From positions 1 through 64,000 of the forward strand of contig DAORMJ010000006.1 of NCBI GenBank assembly GCA_035440445.1: DNA of 64,000 nucleotides, written 5' to 3'. Below, one piece after another: positions 48,267-56,611 of the stretch. Each line of letters opens with the position of its first letter. The stretch's first letter is position 1. The stretch is from Ga0077548 sp035440445. Its GTDB lineage: Bacteria; Pseudomonadota; Alphaproteobacteria; Rhizobiales; Xanthobacteraceae. A program made the translations under genes and the position numbers. Under the pieces are notes generated by a model, which made no database searches, was not told the DNA's origin, and saw only the letters and a list, made by a program, of their open reading frames with translations.

Positions 48267-49034
48267 TCAGCGCGAAATCTTGGAGGCGACCCACAGCACC
48301 AAGGGCTTCGGCGTCAGCGGCGCGAACATCGCCGAAATCTCGTTGAGAAGACCGGGAACCACCACCCGTTGCCCGCGCTGAAAGCGGTCCCAGCCGCGCG
48401 CGGCGACAAAATCAGCACTGGTGCGCGAAAGTTTCATGAACCGCAGAGTGCCGCCTTTGTTGGCGCGTGCCGCAAAGCCCGTCGGCACCGGGCCAGGACA
48501 GAGACAGGTCACCCGCGCGCGCCCGCGGAGCTCGAACCAGATCGCCTCGGAGAACGACAGCACATAGGCTTTGGAAGCGTAATAGATCGCCATGTTCGGC
48601 CCCGGCTGGAACGCCGCGGTCGAGGCGACGTTCATCACGCCGCCTTTGGTTTCGATGATCTCCGGTAGAAAGCGCAGCGTGAGCTCGGTCAGTGCCCGCA
48701 TGTTGAGATCGACCATGCCGAGTTGATCGGCCGGATCGAGCTTATCCACGGATCCCGCAAGGCCATAGCCCGCGTTGTTGATCAGCTCGAAGACTTTCAG
48801 ATCGCGCTCTTTGAGAAATGCGCCGAGGGCCGCACCCGACTGCGGATCGGCAAGATCGAGTGCAACGCATTCGGCGGGCGGCGCGCCAAGCGCAACGATG
48901 CGCTCCGCTATCGCCTTCATCTTCTGCGCGGAGCGGGCGACCAGCACGATCTTCCGCCCGGACTTCGCGGCACAATAAGCGAGCTCTTCGCCGATGCCGC
49001 CCGAGCCGCCGGTGATGATCGTGACGAGACTCAT
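48267..49034 (-). CDS. Short-chain dehydrogenase/reductase
   Basis: A 255-residue classical SDR. TGGSGGIGEELAY binds the cofactor, NNAGYG, catalytic Ser-Tyr-Lys with YYASKAYVLSFSEAIW, and PGPVPTGF. Close to the DltE/YqjQ type. Substrate unknown. ATG overlaps the TerB-like stop by four bases, so the two are co-translated. Confidence 0.88.
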   Translation of the reverse strand: MSLVTIITGGSGGIGEELAYCAAKSGRKIVLVARSAQKMKAIAERIVALGAPPAECVALDLADPQSGAALGAFLKERDLKVFELINNAGYGLAGSVDKLDPADQLGMVDLNMRALTELTLRFLPEIIETKGGVMNVASTAAFQPGPNMAIYYASKAYVLSFSEAIWFELRGRARVTCLCPGPVPTGFAARANKGGTLRFMKLSRTSADFVAARGWDRFQRGQRVVVPGLLNEISAMFAPLTPKPLVLWVASKISR

Positions 49035-49495
49035 GCGCGATCTCCGGCGGCCGCGCGAATGCGTTTCCTGATCTCGACCCGGTCCTGCGAGGACACATGC
49101 AGGAGTTCGGCCGCGCGCCAGACGATGTTGTCCTCGAACTCCGAGAGCTTGCCGTCGGCATAACCGATCAGGAACAGAACCTCGACGAGCTTCTTCTTGC
49201 TCTCCTCGTCGAGCGCGCGATTGACCATGCTGGTGAACTGATAAAGGTCCACCGCCTCGCGGTCAGCCGCAGCCGCCGCTTCGATCAGCGCATCGGCATC
49301 TTCCGCCGCAACATCGAAACGCTGCGTCAGTACGTCGAGCAACACGTTGCGTTCGGCGTCGTCGAAATGATCGTCGGAAGCCGCGACATGAACGAGGAGC
49401 GCTGCCGCCGACAGCCGGTAGTCGCTTTCATCGAATGTTTTCTTCTCCTCCCCGCGGGTGATGGAAGAAATAAAATCGGACAGCGACCGGAACAT
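49031..49495 (-). CDS. TerB-like (tellurite-resistance/DjlA helical) protein
   Basis: A 154-residue all-helical protein. Two acidic metal-site helices, LLVHVAASDDHFDDAERNVL and LFLIGYADGKLSEFEDNIVW, match the TerB fold. Cytoplasmic. In most alphaproteobacteria this family is of unknown function; the tellurite link is by name only. Confidence 0.85.
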   Translation of the reverse strand: MFRSLSDFISSITRGEEKKTFDESDYRLSAAALLVHVAASDDHFDDAERNVLLDVLTQRFDVAAEDADALIEAAAAADREAVDLYQFTSMVNRALDEESKKKLVEVLFLIGYADGKLSEFEDNIVWRAAELLHVSSQDRVEIRKRIRAAAGDRA

Positions 49496-49563
49496 CTGGA
49501 AAAAGCCTCAAATCGGGATAGCGTTACCTCCGCCACCATAAGGCGGCGTCGGGATTCAATCCA

Positions 49564-50031
49564 ATGATTGCGAACCTTTCTCTCGCGGCACTCCTGACCG
49601 CTGTGGTCATCGTGATTCACCTCGCGGGGCTCTTGATCCTGCTTCATTTTCTTCGTCGGAACGCGCGGCATGCGCTGGGCGGCGAAGGTCTGCGTTACAG
49701 TTTCCGGCAAGGAGCGATGGTTTTTGCCGTCGTGCTCGGAATTTTTCTCCTGCACGGCCTCGAAATCTCCGTCTATGGGCTGGCCTATGTCGCCGTCGGC
49801 GCCTTCAGGGATTTTGAAACAGCGCTTTATTTTTCTGCTTCCGCTTTCAGCACGCTTGGTTTCGGCGATGTGGTGCTCGGACCGCAATGGCGAATGTTGA
49901 GCGCGGTCGAAGGCGTTTCCGGACTCATTTTGATCGGCTGGTCGAGCGGCTTTCTGCTTTCGGTGACGAGCCGCCTGCGCCTGCTCGAACACGAATGGGA
50001 AGCCTATGCGGAGCGCGACAGGAAGTTCTGA
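49564..50031 (+). CDS. Two-helix potassium-channel-like protein (Ion_trans_2)
   Basis: A 155-residue protein: helix, short cytoplasmic loop, helix, pore loop SASAFSTLGFGDVVLG, last helix. The filter reads TLGFGD instead of the potassium TVGYGD, so ion selectivity may differ. No regulatory domain. Ends 52 bp before the integrated element. Confidence 0.8.
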   Translation: MIANLSLAALLTAVVIVIHLAGLLILLHFLRRNARHALGGEGLRYSFRQGAMVFAVVLGIFLLHGLEISVYGLAYVAVGAFRDFETALYFSASAFSTLGFGDVVLGPQWRMLSAVEGVSGLILIGWSSGFLLSVTSRLRLLEHEWEAYAERDRKF

Positions 50032-50086
50032 TTTCGTCGCGGGTTCAAACGCCCGGCCACGCACAAAAACGAAGATGAGGGAAAAG

Positions 50087-50132
50087 TGGTGCCGCAAACA
50101 GGATTCGAACCTGTGACCCCGTCATTACGAAT
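50087..50132 (-). pseudogene. tRNA-Thr(CGT) 3' half (left attachment site)
   Basis: Minus strand: the anticodon loop onward to CCA, identical to nt 31-76 of the intact tRNA at 63436-63511. The 49-bp direct repeat 50084-50132 / 63433-63481 ends with the core ATTACGAAT. Confidence 0.92.
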
Positions 50133-50251
50133 TAGCGCCGGATCAGCCGGAAGAAAGCGGAAGTGCTTCGAAAAAAGCAGTTACTACAGCACAACCTCTT
50201 AATCGCGTGGAGAAGGCGATGGAAGCCTTTTGACGCGAATTTAGGCTCCTA

Positions 50252-50270
50252 CCCTACTATTCCCCTACTA
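50252..50270 (+). repeat. Left arm-type repeat pair CCCTACTA
   Basis: CCCTACTA at 50252-50259 and 50263-50270, start-to-start 11 bp. Mirrors the right pair. Confidence 0.6.
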
Positions 50271-50356
50271 GGCCGCTCACTGGACGCCGTCTCAGGTTTT
50301 GGGGCCACCTCGAAGTGGAACGGCACTTACAGAGGCGCTAGACACGCTTCGCGGTA

Positions 50357-50380
50357 TGCTCGGTATTGAAATACCGAGCA
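50357..50380. promoter_or_regulatory. Perfect 24-bp palindrome
   Basis: TGCTCGGTATT, two bases, then AATACCGAGCA. Looks like an operator for a dimeric regulator; no adjacent -35/-10 is clear. Confidence 0.45.
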
Positions 50381-50605
50381 CATTGGACATCTAGTTTCAG
50401 GGTGAAGCTAAGCACTTGGTTCGGGAGCACACACCCTTTTCGCCGGTCAACTAGCCCTGAATCTTCCGATCCGGCCTTCCAAGTCAATCTATTCAAAGAC
50501 CGCGCAAGTTTAGGGTTTACCCATTAGTGGGTGAGGGGATTTCCCAAGCGATCGCTTGTGAACTGCTTAGCACTTGGACCTGCTATGGTGGTGTTGTAGT
50601 TGAAA

Positions 50606-50803
50606 TTACATTTTCTGCTTGACGCCATGTTCCTTGGCCAGTTCACCAAATTCTTTGATCGATAGGCGATACCAAGTCTGTCCAGACTTCCCCTTCCAAA
50701 GAACGCCGCTCGGCTTAATGCGAATGTGTCCTTCAATGGCACCCGTATCGGCGTCAATCACGGTGTAATCCTGTGACTCAGGCAGCTTGAATGCGTAGGC
50801 CAT
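50606..50803 (-). CDS. Small hypothetical protein of the element
   Basis: A 65-residue protein: MAYAFKLPESQDYTVIDADT, GHIRIKPSGVLWKGKSGQTW and a Lys-rich end. Beta-rich look with no signal peptide. A GGGGGTTAGG sequence lies just upstream of the ATG. Unknown function. Confidence 0.55.
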   Translation of the reverse strand: MAYAFKLPESQDYTVIDADTGAIEGHIRIKPSGVLWKGKSGQTWYRLSIKEFGELAKEHGVKQKM

Positions 50804-50910
50804 TTCCTAACCCCCATTTGGTTTTCGTTCTACCAATTCCTTTGGCAAGTCTATCGCTCAACCAAGCTACTCGAAAATATGTTTCTTGCCCGTGACCTGC
50901 CACTGAAGTT

Positions 50911-51784
50911 TCATCCGGCGGCGGTTAGAGCCTCGGCCAACGTTACGCCCTTTGGCGCGGTGAGTGAACCGGCATAGGCAGCCGGAGTTTTGTATCCGAG
51001 CGAGTAATGCGGCCTCGCGGTGTTATAATCGGCAATCCAGTCGCGAATCAGCTGACGGGCCTGATTGAGATTGACGAACAGGCTCTCGTTCAGAAGCTCG
51101 TCGCGCATCCGGCCGTTGAAGGATTCGATGTAACCGCTCTGCATCGGTCTGCCGGGCGCTATGTAATGCCACTCCACGCCGTGATCCTTCGCCCAGCCCA
51201 GGATAGCATTCGAGGTGAACTCGGTGCCATTGTCAGAGACGACCATCCGAGGCTTGCCGCGGCTGCTGATGAGCGTCGTCAGTTCGCGTGCGACCCGCTT
51301 GACTGAGATCGAGGTATCTGGGATGGCCGCCAGACATTCGCGTGTGACATCGTCCACGCCGTTGAGGATGCGGAAGCGCCGTCCACTCACCAGCGTGTCC
51401 ATGACGAAGTCGAGCGACCAGCGCAGATTGCGATCCTGCGGGACGGCCATCGGCACTCGAGTACCCAGAGCCCGCTTGCGACCCCCACGCTTACGCGTGG
51501 AGAGCCGCTTTTCCTTGCAGAGGCGGTAGAGCTTCTTGTGATTGAGCTTGATGCCCTGGCGAGCGAGTAGCGGCCCGAGACGCCGGTAACCGAAACGCCG
51601 CCGCTGTGAGGCGAGCTCCCGCAGCTTGCTCCCAAGCCCTTCATCGCCAGTCGTCTTGGAGGCATAGCGACAGGTCTTCGGATGCAGGCCAACGAGCCGG
51701 CAGGCCCGGCACTGCGAGTAGTTTTTCTCTCGGATCGCCCAGGTCACGGCGCGTCTTCGCAGGCAGGGCGTCAGAAGTTTTTTC
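50911..51784 (-). CDS. IS3-family transposase OrfB (made by -1 frameshift)
   Basis: DDE integrase domain: NLRWSLDFVMDTLVSGRRFR (first Asp), VVSDNGTEFTS (second Asp), GYIESFNGRMRDELLN (Glu), preceded by the HTH_21 segment KLRELASQRRRFGYRRLG. The frame extends to 51957, but real translation should enter from OrfA at the slip site near 51781-51787. Intact. Confidence 0.9.
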
Positions 51785-52037
51785 CAAGCATCTCCTTCAG
51801 CGTCGACACGTCCAGCATCGACTCTGCCAGGAGCTTCTTGAGCTTGCGGTTCTCGTCTTCCAGCGCCTTCAGCTTCCGGGCGTCTGAGACTTCCATCCCA
51901 CCGAACCGGGATCGCCACTTGTAGAAGGTCGCATCGCTGATGCCGTGCCTGCGACACACATCGCTGGCCGACAGCCCCGCGGCGTGTTCCTTCAAGATCT
52001 TGATAATCTGCTCTTCGCTGAATCTGCGCTTACGCAT
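51771..52037 (-). CDS. IS3-family transposase OrfA
   Basis: An 88-residue HTH protein: MRKRRFSEEQIIKILKEHAA, VCRRHGISDATFYKWRSRFG, then a leucine-zipper stretch (LEDENRKLKKLLAESMLDV). It ends LGKNF-stop right after the heptamer A_AAA_AAC, a canonical -1 slippery site giving the OrfAB fusion. Confidence 0.92.
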   Translation of the reverse strand: MRKRRFSEEQIIKILKEHAAGLSASDVCRRHGISDATFYKWRSRFGGMEVSDARKLKALEDENRKLKKLLAESMLDVSTLKEMLGKNF

Positions 52038-52101
52038 CCTCGGCGGAGAACAGAACCCTAACTTAAAACCGAGGGCGTTTGAGGGGAGCAGGTCAGCCGG
52101 A

Positions 52102-52401
52102 TTACTTCAAACCAAGCGCACGTTTATAACTGAAGTGCTCTCTTCCACCGTTGTCTAATTCAACAATGAAGCAAGTCGATCCGTTATTTTGACCAATCGT
52201 ATAGTAAGCAATTCGGCGGCCTTGGAGTTTTGCATCTTTGTACGGATGCTTAGTGAGCAGCCAATCGGCGAGCTCGGCGTCGAATCCTGTTAGCGGCGCG
52301 CCCAGCTTAGCGAGTCGAAATATCTCACGGATACGAGCTATCACGTCCTTCTTTCTCGCAATTGTAACGGAACCGATCTTGTATTTTATCTTTGCTGGCA
52401 T
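52102..52401 (-). CDS. DUF3223 (DCL-like) family protein
   Basis: A 99-residue protein. The second half, FDAELADWLLTKHPYKDAKL then QGRRIAYYTIGQNNGSTCFI and GREHFSYKRAL, matches the DUF3223 pattern (HPxxxxK, then a Cys/Phe strand and FSY). Bacterial members are uncharacterised and often in mobile regions. The IS lies just downstream. Confidence 0.7.
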   Translation of the reverse strand: MPAKIKYKIGSVTIARKKDVIARIREIFRLAKLGAPLTGFDAELADWLLTKHPYKDAKLQGRRIAYYTIGQNNGSTCFIVELDNGGREHFSYKRALGLK

Positions 52402-52552
52402 GTCTGTACTCCTTATCGGCAGAGGGTACGGCAGGCAGCACGAGTTCGGCGATATGAAATGCTTTTAGGGAGTTGCAACCTCTCTGCACTGTCTCCGAAT
52501 TTGCTTTGTTGGTCAGAGCAGTGACAATAAATGGGCTGGCTGGAGGTGACCC

Positions 52553-53737
52553 ATGCCAGCCATTCGACTTACTAGAAAAGCCATTGACGCCCTGCCCTTC
52601 TGCGAAGCGGGCCAAGAATTCTATCGCGACTCCGAGCTTACCGGGTTCGGTCTACGTGTTGGGCGGAGAACAAAGACCTACTTTGTTGAGATGCAATCGC
52701 AACGCCGAACGATCCGTTCGTCGCTCGGCAAGCATCCGATCATAACCCCCGAACACGCACGACGCCTCGCACTACAACGCCTAGCCGAAATCTCTAGCGG
52801 GAACTTTGGTTCTTCTGCGATCAGAGGAGCACCGGAATGGACCGTAGAGGCCGCCTTCGACGAGTTTTTCAGGGTCAAGATCAACCTGTCTCCCGTTACC
52901 GTGCAGAACTACCAACGCACGAAGAGGCTCTATTTGTCGGGCTGGGGTCGGAGGCCGCTCGCCACCATCACCCGGCGGATGGTCCTGGACGAACACTCAC
53001 GGGTGAGCACCGCTCACGGCAAGATCGTTGCCAATAACGTATTTCGGCACTTCCGCTCAGTTTACAATTTTATCGCTGCGTCTAATGAGCAGCTGCCGCC
53101 CAATCCCGTCACGGTCCTAACGCAAACGAGGGCCTGGGCGCCCGAGCGCCGGAGGCGTTCTCTTATTAGTGTTCACCACCTTCCCGCATGGTGGCGCGCG
53201 GTCATGGCCGAGTCGGAAGATGCGCGCGACATTCTACTGATCGCGCTCTTCACGGGGATGCGTAGAGGCGAGATTACGACTTTAAGGTGGTCAAACATTG
53301 ACCTCCCCGGACGGACACTCTTCCTTCCCAAAACGAAGAGTGGCGAGCCTTTGGCTCTTCCGATTTCAGAATTTCTACTGAACCTTTTTCACAGTCGGAG
53401 AGTTATCAGTAGTTGCAGCGAGTGGGTTTTTCCGGGTCGCGGCACTAGCGGACACATCGTAGAGGTAAAGTCATTCGTTCGGCGGGTCGTACGGGCCAGC
53501 GGAGTTGCGTTCACGCTCCATGACCTCCGGCGTACATTCATCACAATCGCGGAAAGCCTAGATATTCCTGCTTACACGCTGAAAGCATTACTCAATCATA
53601 GCTTCGGCGCGGATGTCACCGGCGGGTACATAGTTATCGATTCTGAACGACTAAGAAGCCCGGTTGAGCGGATCACAAATCGAATAAGGGGGATTGCAAA
53701 TGGTCAGAAATTCAACGGCACCGGTGATTTCACTTGA
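52553..53737 (+). CDS. int: Tyrosine recombinase/integrase of the element
   Basis: A 394-residue integrase with N-terminal DUF4102-type arm-binding domain (LTRKAIDALPFCEAGQEFYR, DSELTGFGLRV), a core-binding SAM-like domain, and a C-terminal catalytic domain: R237 (TGMRRGE), K262 (TKSGE), H323 and R326 (LHDLRRTF), H349 (LLNHS), Y359 (GGYIV). All catalytic residues are present. It should cut at ATTACGAAT in tRNA-Thr. Located 2.4 kb from the left end rather than adjacent to it. Confidence 0.93.
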   Translation: MPAIRLTRKAIDALPFCEAGQEFYRDSELTGFGLRVGRRTKTYFVEMQSQRRTIRSSLGKHPIITPEHARRLALQRLAEISSGNFGSSAIRGAPEWTVEAAFDEFFRVKINLSPVTVQNYQRTKRLYLSGWGRRPLATITRRMVLDEHSRVSTAHGKIVANNVFRHFRSVYNFIAASNEQLPPNPVTVLTQTRAWAPERRRRSLISVHHLPAWWRAVMAESEDARDILLIALFTGMRRGEITTLRWSNIDLPGRTLFLPKTKSGEPLALPISEFLLNLFHSRRVISSCSEWVFPGRGTSGHIVEVKSFVRRVVRASGVAFTLHDLRRTFITIAESLDIPAYTLKALLNHSFGADVTGGYIVIDSERLRSPVERITNRIRGIANGQKFNGTGDFT

Positions 53738-54233
53738 AGTAATGATGGAGCTTGATGCGGGCCGGGGATTGAGTGGCGACATACTCGATTATTTTGACGC
53801 TACCGAGTGTGCTGCGGATGAGCAGGAGGAGTTGAGGATAAAGGAACGGCTTGAGAAGTTCTATGCCTCTAAATTGGCTCCCGGCCTACCGACACTTCGT
53901 AGAACGACCACGCTGAAGCGGCTGATAAACCAAGCGATTTCGAGAGCTCCGACTAAGTCGCGTGTAGGACGTCTATTCGCTATGGATGAAGCTTTGTTTG
54001 CCAGTGCGCTGGAGGAGCAGTTTCGTGCATGCAAGTCGCTTCGGTACGATAGCAATGCTTCTCACCTGCACGTAGCTGAAGCGCACAACAGACTTTACGG
54101 GCAAAATGCGGGTAGATGGTCCACACTGGATAAGGATGAGCGAAGAAAGATTTGTACGAACTTCAAGAGTGCACTGAACCGCCTCGGCGAAGAAAAGTGC
54201 GAGAAGATCCTGATCGCAAAAATGACTATCTAG
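53700..54233 (+). CDS. Hypothetical protein after the integrase
   Basis: A 177-residue soluble, helical, charged protein (IKERLEKFYASKLAPGLPTL, RVGRLFAMDEALFASALEEQ). ATG 53700 overlaps the integrase 3' end, so it is probably co-translated. No domain recognised. Confidence 0.6.
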   Translation: MVRNSTAPVISLEVMMELDAGRGLSGDILDYFDATECAADEQEELRIKERLEKFYASKLAPGLPTLRRTTTLKRLINQAISRAPTKSRVGRLFAMDEALFASALEEQFRACKSLRYDSNASHLHVAEAHNRLYGQNAGRWSTLDKDERRKICTNFKSALNRLGEEKCEKILIAKMTI

Positions 54234-54343
54234 CACTCAGGTTTCGACCGCAAAGTCAAGCATAACAATTGGTTTAGTTTTTCTCGGTGACCTAACGATC
54301 CTCGATTCATAGTTTGATGTTCTTCGCAAACTGGAGAACATTC

Positions 54344-54592
54344 ATGAAGCCTCACGAAAATAGCACTTTCGATTCAAACCAGGGTCGTGGTCCGTGTTCG
54401 AGGACTGAGCGGCTACTTCACGAATCCGAAGTGGCAAAGATGCTCGCGGTATCAATTCACTGGCTCCGTCGGCAGCGCTGGCTGCGTGAAGAGGGCAAGG
54501 GGCCGCCGTTCGTTCGTATTGGCGGCGCCGTTAGATACTGCCCCATTAAGCTTCGGCTCTGGATCGAAGCAAACAACTCGAACGCTGCCTAG
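54344..54592 (+). CDS. AlpA-like helix-turn-helix regulator/excisionase
   Basis: An 82-residue protein. LLHESEVAKMLAVSIHWLRR then GKGPPFVRIGGAVRYCPIKL, WIEAN: HTH_17/AlpA pattern. ATG 54344 with CTGGAGA upstream. In P4-like elements AlpA switches on excision and replication genes; it precedes the primase gene by 13 bp. Confidence 0.85.
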   Translation: MKPHENSTFDSNQGRGPCSRTERLLHESEVAKMLAVSIHWLRRQRWLREEGKGPPFVRIGGAVRYCPIKLRLWIEANNSNAA

Positions 54593-54605
54593 CACGGCGA
54601 TCCCT

Positions 54606-56432
54606 ATGAGAAAGAAGTTTACCGCGCTCGAGATCGCCGAGCGACTTGGTAAGGTTGCGCGTTCGGGCGGCGGCTATAAGTGCTGCTGCCCGGCGCACAA
54701 CGATAACAACCCTTCACTTTATGTCTGGGACAATTCATCGGGTCCGGGCTTCAAATGTTATGCAGGCTGCACAAACGAAGAGATACGGTCTCGGCTGATC
54801 GACATGGGCCTGTTCTGGCACCATTCCGCCAGTAAAGAGCAAGGCGCTGGCGCCGCGCCAAACTACAAGAAGCTGATTGGATGGATCCCAGACGCGGTTC
54901 ATATCTACCGTGATGCCACCGGCAATGAAGTGTTTCGCGTGGTGCGCCGCAATCGGCCGGGCGGCGGCAAAGACATTCGACCCCTTGTTCGCATTAATGG
55001 AAGATCGCCGACATGGCGCGCTCGGTCGGCCAATAGCCCTCGCCCGCTGTATAATCTCGATAGGCTCTCACACGACCGTTCTACGCCTGTGCTTCTTGTG
55101 GAGGGAGAAAAGACAGCTGATGCGGCGGCGAAGCTCTTCGCTGACTATGTTGTTACAACGTTCCCCGGCGGAGCCAATTCCGTCGAGAAGGTCGATGTTG
55201 CGCCCTTAAAGGGGCGTCGCGTCACGCTCTGGCCCGACAATGACGCGGCCGGCATCAAAGCGATGAAGCGGCTCGCAGAACGAGCTGCGACCGCAGGCGC
55301 AGAAACATGCGCCTTGGTGGAACTCCCCCAATCTCTCCCTGAAAAGTGGGACTTGGCGGACCCTGTGCCTGACGGCATTTCAGTAACTGAGATACTGAAC
55401 TCCGCATGCGGCAACCCGAGGCTAGTCGATCAAATTCGAACGGCTCAGGAACTTGTCGCGATGGACATCCCGCCACGCGAATTCATAATTGCACCGTTCC
55501 TTCCTGTCGGCAGTCTGAGCATGGTTTATGCCGCGCGCGGGCTCGGGAAGACTTGGTTCTCACTGGAATTAAGTAGAACAGTCAGTCAAGGCGAAAGCTT
55601 CTTTGGCTTCGATGTGCCGAAGCCCCGCTGCGTCCTCTATATCGACGGAGAGATGACGCTCGTTGAGCTACGCGAGAGACTGAATCTGCTTGGCGTCGAA
55701 CTTACAGGAGAGAATTTTTGTCTTCTGCCATCGGAGCTTTTGGCGCTGCATGATCGTCCTCTGAACATCAACGATCCTGAAGATCAGGCTGCAATTATCA
55801 AGGCAATACAAACTCTGGAGAGCAGAGGCCGTCGTCCGGACCTTGTAATATTTGACAATCTGTCGTCGCTCGCAGGCGGCGTGGATGAGAATGACAACAC
55901 TGCCCTGGATGCCCTTCTCCAATGGCTGGTGAACCTCCGGCATAAAGGATTGGCGATCCTTCTTGTTCACCACACGGGCAAGTCTGGCGACCAGCGAGGC
56001 GCGTCCAGACGGGAAGACCTACTGGACACCTCGATTCGGCTGTCCGCCGACGAAGATGAGGCCTCGCAATCCGGCGCGTCATTCGTTGTAAGCTTTGCGA
56101 AAACTCGCGGGAGAACGCCCAAGCCCAAGGAGTTCAGGTTAAGGCTCGTTGAAGTGACCGGCGGCTGCGTTGAGTGGCAACTTGACGGATCACCTCGCGC
56201 AAGCGCCCGCGATCAGGCTCTTCGTGCAATTGCAGAAAATGCGCCTCGCACACAAAACGAACTCGCTGCGATATTGGGTCGAAGCAAAGGTGCCATCAGC
56301 CAGCACTGCTCGGCATTGAAGCGCCTTGGCCTTCTAGATGGCCTCGCTCCAACGACTGCGGGATGGGCACGAGTAATAGAGCTTTGGCCAGAATTAAATC
56401 TTCAGTCTCGATTTCCCGACGAACTCATCTAA
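54606..56432 (+). CDS. Primase (zinc finger + TOPRIM) fused to RecA-like ATPase and wHTH
   Basis: A 608-residue replication protein. Zinc finger YKCCCPAHNDNNPSL with CYAGC (26-55); TOPRIM VLLVEGEKTADAA (E167) and LWPDNDAAG (D211, D213); AAA_25/RepA-type ATPase with Walker A AARGLGKTW (309-317), YIDGEM and LVIFDNLSSLAGG; winged helix near the end (TQNELAAILGRSKGAISQHC). Typical of satellites and integrative elements that replicate when excised. ATG 54606. Confidence 0.88.
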   Translation: MRKKFTALEIAERLGKVARSGGGYKCCCPAHNDNNPSLYVWDNSSGPGFKCYAGCTNEEIRSRLIDMGLFWHHSASKEQGAGAAPNYKKLIGWIPDAVHIYRDATGNEVFRVVRRNRPGGGKDIRPLVRINGRSPTWRARSANSPRPLYNLDRLSHDRSTPVLLVEGEKTADAAAKLFADYVVTTFPGGANSVEKVDVAPLKGRRVTLWPDNDAAGIKAMKRLAERAATAGAETCALVELPQSLPEKWDLADPVPDGISVTEILNSACGNPRLVDQIRTAQELVAMDIPPREFIIAPFLPVGSLSMVYAARGLGKTWFSLELSRTVSQGESFFGFDVPKPRCVLYIDGEMTLVELRERLNLLGVELTGENFCLLPSELLALHDRPLNINDPEDQAAIIKAIQTLESRGRRPDLVIFDNLSSLAGGVDENDNTALDALLQWLVNLRHKGLAILLVHHTGKSGDQRGASRREDLLDTSIRLSADEDEASQSGASFVVSFAKTRGRTPKPKEFRLRLVEVTGGCVEWQLDGSPRASARDQALRAIAENAPRTQNELAAILGRSKGAISQHCSALKRLGLLDGLAPTTAGWARVIELWPELNLQSRFPDELI

Positions 56433-56441
56433 CTCGTCCAT

Positions 56442-56485
56442 CGCGCAGGTTTAGGGTTTACCCCTCCCTTGGGGGTAAACCTAAA
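56442..56485 (+). repeat. Hairpin with TTAGGGTTTA repeat
   Basis: Stem GTTTACCCC (56456-56464) / GGGGTAAAC (56472-56480) extended by TTTAG/CTAAA. The left 22 bp (56442-56463) differ from 50501-50522 at one position only. Could be a terminator for the primase, an origin or a protein site. Confidence 0.5.
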
Positions 56486-56611
56486 CACCTCACGCTTTGT
56501 TTGTGCTTTTGCGAATTAAAGAATGCTTATTATTTCGTTCGTTCAATGCGGCTTCAATTGTCAAGGACGCGGATTCTGTTTTTGGATTCGCCAGCGTTTT
56601 AGAGGCGTTCA

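Larger units (their letters stand above)
50133..50605. other. Non-coding left end of the element
   Basis: No gene seen. Holds the arm-type pair (50252-50270), the word ACCTCTTAAT (50194-50203, also 63589-63598 beside the right core), a perfect palindrome (50357-50380) and a TTAGGGTTTA repeat (50510-50519). Confidence 0.6.
50893..52095 (-). mobile_element. IS3-family insertion sequence, about 1.2 kb
   Basis: Ends TGACCTGC (left) and GCAGGTCA (right) are inverted repeats enclosing OrfA and OrfB. No clear target duplication is seen (CCCG left, GCCG right). Group resembles IS407. Inserted seven bases past the stop of the DUF3223 gene. Confidence 0.85.

Noticed and set aside
50163..50369. 68-codon frame in the left end of the element
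   Set aside because: It runs through the arm-type repeats and the palindrome; composition is not coding.
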